In this document: positions 6,240-12,976 of the stretch, piece by piece
Layout of the letters: each line of letters opens with the position of its first letter
How positions within the stretch are numbered: the first letter of the stretch is position 1
From: Roseiarcus sp031367195
GTDB taxonomy: Bacteria > Pseudomonadota > Alphaproteobacteria > Rhizobiales > Beijerinckiaceae
Assembly (NCBI GenBank): GCA_031367195.1
Contig: JANLPL010000001.1
Span: 1 to 34,215, forward strand
DNA: 34,215 nt
Direction: 5' to 3'
Notes under the pieces: generated by a model
What the model saw: the letters and a program-made list of their open reading frames with translations, nothing else
Told to the model about the DNA's origin: nothing
Databases searched by the model: none
Position numbers and translations under genes: made by a program

Positions 6240-8663
6240 ATGAAGTCCCATGCGAGAGTGGCTGTTATCGGCGGCGGCATTATGGGAGTCGGTCTGCTGT
6301 ACCATCTCGCGCTCGAGGGGTGGAGCGACGTCGTGCTGTTTGAGAAGGGCGAGTTGACCTCGGGCTCGACGTGGCATGCCGCCGGGCAATGTCCGCACTT
6401 CAATTCTTCTCTCAACATGACCAAGGTTCATGTCTATGGAACCGAGCTGTATCCGAAGCTGGAACAACTGACCGGACAGGCGGTCTCCTGGCACGGCTGC
6501 GGCGGCCTGCGCCTCGCGACGACGGACGAAGAAGTCAACTGGCTGAAACAAATTTATGGCGTGTCGCGTCTGGCGGGGTATGAGGGCGAAATCATCGGCC
6601 CGTCTGCGATCAGGCAATATCACCCGTTCCTCGATACGTTCGGCGTGAAAGCAGCCTTCCGCACGGTGAATGACGGACATGTGGCGCCCGCCGACGTCAC
6701 CAACGCGATGGCGGCCGGCGCGCGCCAGCTCGGCGCCGAAATCCACCGCCGCACCCGCGTGACCGACATCAAACGCCTGCCAACGGGCGAATGGCGCGTG
6801 ATGACCGACCAGGGCGACATTGTCGTTGAACACGTCGTCAACGCCGCTGGCTCCTACGCCGACGTCGTCGGGGCCTGGACGGGCCACCAGACGCCGATCG
6901 CCAACATACTCCACCATTATCTGATCACGACCCCAGTGCGTGAACTGATTGAGTTCGCGCCGGAGCTTCCGGTCGTGCGCGATCCCTACAGCCACTGCTA
7001 CCTGCGCGAGGAGGCCAACGGCATCCTGATCGGCCCCTATGAAACCGCGACCGCGCATTTGTGCTGGGACGGCGCCCCGCCGAGCTGGGACTTCGAGAGC
7101 GAGCTTGTGTCTCCCGAACTGGATCGTCTGACTCCGTGGCTGGAGAAAGCCGCCGAGCGGTTCCCGCTGTTCGCCACGGCGGGCGTCAAGTCGGTGATTT
7201 CGGGCGCCATCACGCATACGCCGGATGGCGTTTATCTCTCCGGTCCCGCACATGGGCCAAAGAATTATTGGATGCATTGCGGCGCCTCTATCGGCATCTG
7301 TCAGGGCGCGGGCGCGGGCAAATATCTCGCGCAATGGATGGTGCATGGCCAGGCCGAGATCAACATGCGCGAATTCGATCCGCGCCGCTTCGGCGATTGG
7401 GCGTCGAAGAACTACACCAACGAAGTCGCCGTCGCCGACTATCACCACATGTACCATTGCTACAAGCCAGGCGAGCAGCACTCAGTTGGACGCAATCTGC
7501 GTGTTTCGTCGCTGCACGAGAAGCTGAAGGGCTTTGGCGCGCAATTCGCGCAGGTCTTTGGATGGGAGCGGGCGCGCTGGTATGACGCGAGCGGTGAGGG
7601 CGAGCGTTATTCGTTCAGGCGATCAAATGAATGGGACGCGGTAAGAGCGGAGGCGCTGGCGGTGCGTGAGAGCGTCGGTCTGATGGATCTCTCGACGTTC
7701 TCCAAATTCGACGTGAAGGGGCGCGACGCTCCTGCGTTCCTTGAGCGGATTTGCGCCAACAGGATTCCGGCCAAGGAAGGCGGCATAGTTCTGGGGCATC
7801 TGCTCAGCGAAAGCGGCTTTATCGAGAGCGAAATCACAGTTACGCGGCTAAGCTCCGATCATTTCTATGTGCTGTCGGCCGCGGCGGCGCAGCAATATGA
7901 CTTCGACCAACTATCCTGGCGCCTGCGGCCGGAGGAGCAGGTTTCTATCTCCGACGTCACCGACGCGTTTGGCACACTGGTTCTCGCCGGGCCCAGAGCC
8001 CGCGACGTGCTGGCGCGCTGCACGGACGTCGATCTGTCAAACGCCGCCTTCCGCTGGTTGACGGGCGGCCAGGCGACGGTGGCCGGCGTCGCGGGCGTGC
8101 GGCTTCTGCGCGTCAACTATGTCGGCGAACTCGGATGGGAGCTGCATTGCCCGATGGCGGAAATGCCCGCAGTTTTCGATGCCCTGATGGCGGCGGGAGA
8201 GGAATACGGGATAAAGCTGTTTGGCGCCTATGCGATGAACTCGCTGCGCATGGAAAAGGCCTATCGCGGCTGGGGATCGGAGTTGACCAGCGAGATCGAC
8301 ATGTTTGAAGCCGCGATGGATCGCTTCATCCGTCTTGACAAAGGCGACTTCATCGGACGGCAGGCGAGCCTCGCGATGAGGCAACGCGGCGCGCGCATCC
8401 AGCTCGTCTATCTCCAGGTGGATGCGGCGGATGCCGATTGCGCTGGCAACGAGCCGGTTTATGCGGGGGATCGCATCGTCGGTCTCACAACCAGCGGCGC
8501 CTACGGCCATGCGGTCGGTAGGTCGCTCGCCTTCGCCTATGTTGACCCGGCGTTGGCGCAGCCGGGCGCAGCGTTCGAAATTCTCATTCTGGGCGAGCGT
8601 CGCAAGGCGGTCATTCTGGCTGAGGCCGCCTGGGACTCCGCCAACCTGCGCCTTCGCGCCTGA
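6240..8663 (+). CDS. FAD-dependent oxidoreductase–GcvT fusion (dimethylglycine/sarcosine dehydrogenase family)
   Basis: Oxidative N-demethylase of 807 residues. The N-terminal half is a DAO-type FAD domain: dinucleotide motif GGGIMG (residues 11–16), the ribose-binding acid in LFEK, then STWHAAG with His46, the position that carries covalent FAD in mitochondrial dimethylglycine and sarcosine dehydrogenases. From about residue 420 a GcvT-like tetrahydrofolate-binding domain follows (LSSLHEKLKGFGAQF, TLVLAGPRARDVL, NYVGELGWELH, EKAYRGWGSEL, GDFIGRQA). Family members oxidise an N-methyl amine and pass the C1 unit to tetrahydrofolate as 5,10-methylene-THF, with electrons going to ETF or a similar acceptor. 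First gene of a three-gene operon, 11 bases before its paralogue. The exact substrate (dimethylglycine, sarcosine or another methylamine) cannot be told from sequence. The Shine-Dalgarno before ATG 6240 is weak. Confidence 0.88.
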   Translation: MKSHARVAVIGGGIMGVGLLYHLALEGWSDVVLFEKGELTSGSTWHAAGQCPHFNSSLNMTKVHVYGTELYPKLEQLTGQAVSWHGCGGLRLATTDEEVNWLKQIYGVSRLAGYEGEIIGPSAIRQYHPFLDTFGVKAAFRTVNDGHVAPADVTNAMAAGARQLGAEIHRRTRVTDIKRLPTGEWRVMTDQGDIVVEHVVNAAGSYADVVGAWTGHQTPIANILHHYLITTPVRELIEFAPELPVVRDPYSHCYLREEANGILIGPYETATAHLCWDGAPPSWDFESELVSPELDRLTPWLEKAAERFPLFATAGVKSVISGAITHTPDGVYLSGPAHGPKNYWMHCGASIGICQGAGAGKYLAQWMVHGQAEINMREFDPRRFGDWASKNYTNEVAVADYHHMYHCYKPGEQHSVGRNLRVSSLHEKLKGFGAQFAQVFGWERARWYDASGEGERYSFRRSNEWDAVRAEALAVRESVGLMDLSTFSKFDVKGRDAPAFLERICANRIPAKEGGIVLGHLLSESGFIESEITVTRLSSDHFYVLSAAAAQQYDFDQLSWRLRPEEQVSISDVTDAFGTLVLAGPRARDVLARCTDVDLSNAAFRWLTGGQATVAGVAGVRLLRVNYVGELGWELHCPMAEMPAVFDALMAAGEEYGIKLFGAYAMNSLRMEKAYRGWGSELTSEIDMFEAAMDRFIRLDKGDFIGRQASLAMRQRGARIQLVYLQVDAADADCAGNEPVYAGDRIVGLTTSGAYGHAVGRSLAFAYVDPALAQPGAAFEILILGERRKAVILAEAAWDSANLRLRA

Positions 8664-8674
8664 AAGGCATTAGA

Positions 8675-11119
8675 ATGGTTGCTTCTCTGCCCAAACATGC
8701 GCGCGTCGTCATCATCGGCGGCGGCATCGTCGGCGCGTCGATCGCCTATCACCTGGCCAAGCTCGGCTGGAGCGACGTCGTGTTGCTGGAGCGCAAGCGC
8801 CTGACCAGCGGCACGACATGGCACGCCGCCGGCCTGGTTGGTCAGTTGCGCGCCACCGCCAATCTCACCAAACTCGCGCGCTATACGACGGAGCTGTATG
8901 CCTCGCTGGAAGCGGAGACGGGACAGGCGACCGGCTTCATGCAGCGCGGCAGCCTGACGATCGCCACCAATTCCGAGCGGCTCGAAGAGCTGATGCGCGG
9001 CGCTTCGATGGCCAAGACTTTTGGGCTCGAAGTCAACGCGGTCTCTCCGGCCGAAATCAAGCGCCATTGGCCGCTGGTTGAGGTAGGCGACGTCGTCGGC
9101 GGCGTGCATCTGCCCCGCGATGGCCAGACCAACCCGATCGACACCACGATGGCGCTCGTCAAGGGGGCCACCATGCGCGGGGTGAAAGTGATCGAGAATG
9201 TCGTCGTCGATACGATCCTCACAAAGAATGGCCGCGCGGTCGGTGTTTCCTCGGAGAGCGGCGAGATAACAGCCGAGAACGTCGTTATCGCCACGGGCAT
9301 GTGGTCGCGCGCGCTGGGTCTGGCGACGGGCGTCGATATTCCGCTGCAAGCCTGCGAGCATTTCTATATCGTGACGGAGCCCATGCCGGGCTTGACGCCG
9401 AATCTGCCCGTCCTCAGAGACCCCGACAATTGCGCTTATTACAAGGAAGACGCCGGCAAGCTGTTGCTCGGCGCCTTCGAGCCCAACGCAAAACCCTGGG
9501 CGGTTGATGGGATTCCGGAAGATTTCGAGTTCGGCGAACTGCCCGACGATTTCGCGCATTTCGAACCCATTCTTGAAGCCGCGGTTCGGCGCCTGCCCGC
9601 GCTGGAGACCGTCGGCATCAGGAAGTTCTTCAACGGGCCGGAGAGCTTCACGCCCGATGTGCGTTATCTGCTCGGCGAAACCCCCGACGTCGAGAAGCTT
9701 TATGTCGCCGCCGGCTTCAATTCGATCGGCATCCAGTCCGCCGGCGGCGCGGGCAAGGCTTTGGCCGAATGGATTGTCGGCGGGCACGCGCCGATGGATC
9801 TGGCCGATGTCGATATCCGTCGCGTCCAGAAGTTTCAGGTCAACAGCAAATATCTGAAGGAGCGCGTGTCCGAATCGCTGGGCCTGCTCTATGCGATGCA
9901 CTGGCCGCACCGGCAATATGAGACGGCTCGGAATGTCCGGCTTTCGCCGCTGCACGAGCGACTCGCCGCGCATGGCGCCTGCTTTGGCGAAGCGGCGGGA
10001 TGGGAGCGCGCCAACTGGTTCGCGCCCCCTGGCGTCAAGCCGGAATATGCCTATAGCTACGGCCGCCAAAACTGGTTCGCCTATTCCGCCGCCGAGCATC
10101 GGGCGACGCGCGAGAGCGTCGCGCTCTACGACATGACGTCGTTCGGCAAATTCCTGGTTCAGGGACGCGGGGCCGAGGCGGCCTTGCAACGCATCTGCGC
10201 CAACGACATGCGCGTCGCGCCGGGCCGGCTTGTTTACACCCAGTGGTTGAACGAGCGCGGCGGCATCGAGGCCGATCTCACGGTCACGCGGCTGTCGGAG
10301 ACGAGCTTCCTGATTGTAACCGCCGGCGCCGCCGCGCGGCGCGATCTGGCCTGGGCGAAGCGCCATCTCGGCGAGGCGGGGGACGTATTCATCACCGACG
10401 TCTCCTCCGCAGAAGCGGTCCTCTGCGTCATGGGCCCCCAGAGCCGCGCGCTGCTTGAAGACCTATCCGGCGCGGACCTGTCGAACGCGGCGCATCCGTT
10501 CGGCGCCTGGCGCGAAATCACGATCGGCTATGCGCAAGTTCGTGCGGCTCGCGTGACCTATGTCGGCGAACTCGGTTGGGAGCTTTACGTCGCCACCGAA
10601 TTCGCGCGCGGCGTGTTTGACGCGTTGCTGGAGGCGGGCGCATCGTTCAACCTAAAACTGGCGGGATTGCATGCGCTCGATTCGTGCCGGATCGAAAAAG
10701 CTTATCGTCACTGGGGACACGACATCGGCGAGGAGGACACTCCCCTCGAAGCCGGTCTGATGTTCGCTGTTAAGCTCGACAACGGCGATTTTATCGGACG
10801 CGACGCCCTGTTGCGCCGTCGCGACAGCGGCGCCACGCGGCGGCTGTTGCAATTTCTGCTGCTCGATCCAGACCCCCTGCTCTATCACGACGAACCGATC
10901 TGGGCGGACGGCGAATTGGTGGGCCGCACGACATCGGGCGCCTATGGGCATAGCCTTGGAGGCGCTGTCGCGCTTGGCTATGTCCAGGGCAATCAAACCA
11001 CCATCGCCAGCCTCGTCGCCTCGGCGCGGTTCGAAATCGAGGTCGCAGGCCGGCGAATCGCGGCGAAAGCCAGCCTCGCGCCGATGTATGATCCCAACAA
11101 CCTTCGGATACGGGCTTAA
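8675..11119 (+). CDS. Second FAD-dependent oxidoreductase–GcvT fusion (dimethylglycine/sarcosine dehydrogenase family)
   Basis: Paralogue of the preceding gene, 814 residues, with the same layout. The FAD motif GGGIVG is at residues 15–20, TTWHAAGL contains the presumptive covalent-FAD His50, FAD-domain end motifs read GFNSIGIQSAGGAGKALAEW, and the C-terminal GcvT domain has SPLHERLAAHGACFGEAAGWERANWF, YVGELGWELY and EKAYRHWGHDIGEEDTPLEAG. The last segment is very like bacterial and mitochondrial sarcosine/dimethylglycine dehydrogenases, and this copy looks closer to the classical family than its neighbour. The two differ most in the substrate-facing middle of the FAD domain, so they probably act on different amines, for example dimethylglycine and sarcosine. 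It starts at ATG 8675, 11 bases after the previous stop, and is followed 17 bases later by the Rieske gene. Confidence 0.9.
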   Translation: MVASLPKHARVVIIGGGIVGASIAYHLAKLGWSDVVLLERKRLTSGTTWHAAGLVGQLRATANLTKLARYTTELYASLEAETGQATGFMQRGSLTIATNSERLEELMRGASMAKTFGLEVNAVSPAEIKRHWPLVEVGDVVGGVHLPRDGQTNPIDTTMALVKGATMRGVKVIENVVVDTILTKNGRAVGVSSESGEITAENVVIATGMWSRALGLATGVDIPLQACEHFYIVTEPMPGLTPNLPVLRDPDNCAYYKEDAGKLLLGAFEPNAKPWAVDGIPEDFEFGELPDDFAHFEPILEAAVRRLPALETVGIRKFFNGPESFTPDVRYLLGETPDVEKLYVAAGFNSIGIQSAGGAGKALAEWIVGGHAPMDLADVDIRRVQKFQVNSKYLKERVSESLGLLYAMHWPHRQYETARNVRLSPLHERLAAHGACFGEAAGWERANWFAPPGVKPEYAYSYGRQNWFAYSAAEHRATRESVALYDMTSFGKFLVQGRGAEAALQRICANDMRVAPGRLVYTQWLNERGGIEADLTVTRLSETSFLIVTAGAAARRDLAWAKRHLGEAGDVFITDVSSAEAVLCVMGPQSRALLEDLSGADLSNAAHPFGAWREITIGYAQVRAARVTYVGELGWELYVATEFARGVFDALLEAGASFNLKLAGLHALDSCRIEKAYRHWGHDIGEEDTPLEAGLMFAVKLDNGDFIGRDALLRRRDSGATRRLLQFLLLDPDPLLYHDEPIWADGELVGRTTSGAYGHSLGGAVALGYVQGNQTTIASLVASARFEIEVAGRRIAAKASLAPMYDPNNLRIRA

Positions 11120-11136
11120 AGCAGGGAGACCCGGGA

Positions 11137-12339
11137 ATGTCAGGGCATGACGCCACAGATATGGTCGCCATCGTCAGCAGGCAGAAGCCGGCGCATTCGC
11201 TGCAGCAGCTGCTTTACAACTCCGAAGCCGCGTTCGAGCGCGATCTCGAACGCATTTTCCGGCGCCACTGGATCCTGGCGGGACATGCCTCGATGGCGCC
11301 TGAGCCCGGCGACTATTTCCTGCACGAGATGGCCAACGAGAGCATCATCATCGTTCGGGGACGAGACAACGCGCTGCGCGCCTTCGCCAATGTCTGCCGC
11401 CACCGGGGATCGCGAATCTGCACCCGCTCGCAGGGGCGCGCCAGCGTGCTTGTCTGTCCCTATCACGCCTGGACCTACAATCTCGACGGCTCCTTGCGCT
11501 CCGCGCGTCACATGCCCGCCGATTTCGACAAGGCCAGTTACGGCCTGAAAGCGGTCGCCGTCGAGGTCATCGAAGGGCTGGTTTTCATTTCGCTCGCTCA
11601 GGCGCCGCTGTCGCTGGAGGTCGCGCGCAAGACAATCGCCGAGGCCTACGCGCCCTATGGTTGGGCCTCAGCCAAAGTCGCGCATCGCGAAACCTACGCG
11701 GTCACCGCGAACTGGAAGCTGACGGTCGAGAACTATCTGGAGTGTTACCATTGCACGCCCTCGCATCCCGAATATTCCAGGCTCCACGCGCTGGAGCAGC
11801 CGCTTGACCAAATCGTCGAACTCAATGCGGCGATGGAGGCCCGCACCCGCGCGCTGGGGTTAAGCGTTCCCGTCGCCGATCACCGCGTCGGGTCAGGCAC
11901 GGGCGAGGCCTCCGTGTTCACGTTTCGCTATGCCCTCTATGACGGGGTGCGGACCGGCGGACCGGACGGCAAGCCGGTCGCTCCGCTGATGGGCGATTTC
12001 AGGGACTACGACGGCGGCGTGACCTCAACGCATTTTGCGCCGTCGAGCTTCTTCATCGCCTATCCCGATCACGGCGTCATTTATCGATTCCTTCCTCTCA
12101 CGGCGTCCACCTCCGCGATGGAGCTGATCTGGCTGGTGAAGGGCGACGCGACGGAGGGCGTGGACTACGATCTCGACAGACTCACCTGGTTGTGGCGCGT
12201 CACCACGCAAGCCGACAAGAGGATTACCGAGGACAACCAGAAGGGCGTCAATTCCAGCTTCTATGAACCCGGGCCCTACTCGCCGGTCGAGCCCAACGCT
12301 ATTGGCTGGATCGAGTGGTATCTTGGCGAGGTCGGCTGA
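11137..12339 (+). CDS. Rieske non-heme iron oxygenase, glycine betaine/carnitine/stachydrine demethylase type
   Basis: Oxygenase alpha subunit, 400 residues, ATG preceded by CAGGGAGA. The Rieske [2Fe-2S] site is complete: Cys87-x-His89 and Cys107-x2-His110. The mononuclear iron site lies in NWKLTVENYLECYHCTPSH, with His205 and His210 as ligands. The residue bridging Rieske and iron sites is Glu202, where aromatic-ring dioxygenases have Asp. Glu here, together with the late motif EDNQKGVNSSFYEPGPYS, is typical of the branch that hydroxylates N-methyl groups of quaternary amines (GbcA glycine betaine, CntA carnitine, Stc2 stachydrine). Hydroxylation releases formaldehyde and a tertiary amine. 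Its operon partners could finish the remaining two demethylations. No ferredoxin reductase (GbcB/CntB) gene is in the window, so reduction must come from elsewhere. Confidence 0.9.
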   Translation: MSGHDATDMVAIVSRQKPAHSLQQLLYNSEAAFERDLERIFRRHWILAGHASMAPEPGDYFLHEMANESIIIVRGRDNALRAFANVCRHRGSRICTRSQGRASVLVCPYHAWTYNLDGSLRSARHMPADFDKASYGLKAVAVEVIEGLVFISLAQAPLSLEVARKTIAEAYAPYGWASAKVAHRETYAVTANWKLTVENYLECYHCTPSHPEYSRLHALEQPLDQIVELNAAMEARTRALGLSVPVADHRVGSGTGEASVFTFRYALYDGVRTGGPDGKPVAPLMGDFRDYDGGVTSTHFAPSSFFIAYPDHGVIYRFLPLTASTSAMELIWLVKGDATEGVDYDLDRLTWLWRVTTQADKRITEDNQKGVNSSFYEPGPYSPVEPNAIGWIEWYLGEVG

Positions 12340-12356
12340 ACAGTCCTGGCCGCCTC

Positions 12357-12851
12357 TCATGCCTCTTCGCCGCGGCCGAGCGCCTCGGCTGGCAGCGTCG
12401 TTTTGTATTTCACCTGTTTGAGCGCGAAGCTCGATCGGATATTGGCGACGCCGCGCGTCTTGGACAGGCGCTCGATGATGAAATGCTGCAACGCGAGCGT
12501 GTCGCGCACCACCACGCGTAGCAGATAGTCCGAATCCCCCGTCATCAGATAACATTCCATCACTTCGGGAAAACGCCCCATCGCCTGCTCGAACACTTCG
12601 AGCAGTTCCTCGGTCTGCTTTTCCAGCGTCACCTGAATGAAGACGCTGAGGGTCGGCCCAAGCTTGGCGGGATCGAGCAGGGCGACGCGGCGCGCGATCA
12701 CGCCCGATTGCTCCAGGGCTCGCACGCGGGCCAGGCAGGGCGAGGGCGAAAGGCCGACGCGCTCGGCCAGCGCGACATTGGTGAGGCTGGCGTCCTCCTG
12801 CAACTCCCCGAGGATTCGCATGTCGATCGCGTCGAGCGGTCTTTTTAGCAT
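12357..12851 (-). CDS. Lrp/AsnC-family transcriptional regulator
   Basis: Regulator of 164 residues: an N-terminal winged helix-turn-helix (DAIDMRILGELQEDASLTNVALAERVGLSPSPCLARVRALEQSGVI, about residues 8–53) and a C-terminal RAM/AsnC ligand-binding domain (about 65–145; the segment MECYLMTGDSDYLLRVVV holds the conserved G-D-Y). It is divergent from the AceE-like gene, with 125 bases between the starts, the classical arrangement for an Lrp-type local activator. The ligand is probably an amino acid or its 2-oxo product. In Pseudomonas putida the Lrp-type mdeR is likewise divergent from an operon with an AceE-like E1 (mdeB); this similarity is inference. Its stop lies 17 bases from the convergent Rieske gene stop. 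Confidence 0.92.
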   Translation of the reverse strand: MLKRPLDAIDMRILGELQEDASLTNVALAERVGLSPSPCLARVRALEQSGVIARRVALLDPAKLGPTLSVFIQVTLEKQTEELLEVFEQAMGRFPEVMECYLMTGDSDYLLRVVVRDTLALQHFIIERLSKTRGVANIRSSFALKQVKYKTTLPAEALGRGEEA

Positions 12852-12976
12852 GATCTGCCGATATTGAGTTCAACGACCGCATTTTGCGCCGCCTACGCCC
12901 AATCGCAAAGCGCTTTTCGGCGCCATCTGCGGCGCGGTCCGTCTTAATCTGCGCTCGACCAGTCGAGGGTGCGACG

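Noticed and set aside
8537..10366. 609-codon antisense frame over the second FAD–GcvT gene
   Set aside because: Shadow of codon bias; crosses the boundary of two well-supported sense genes.
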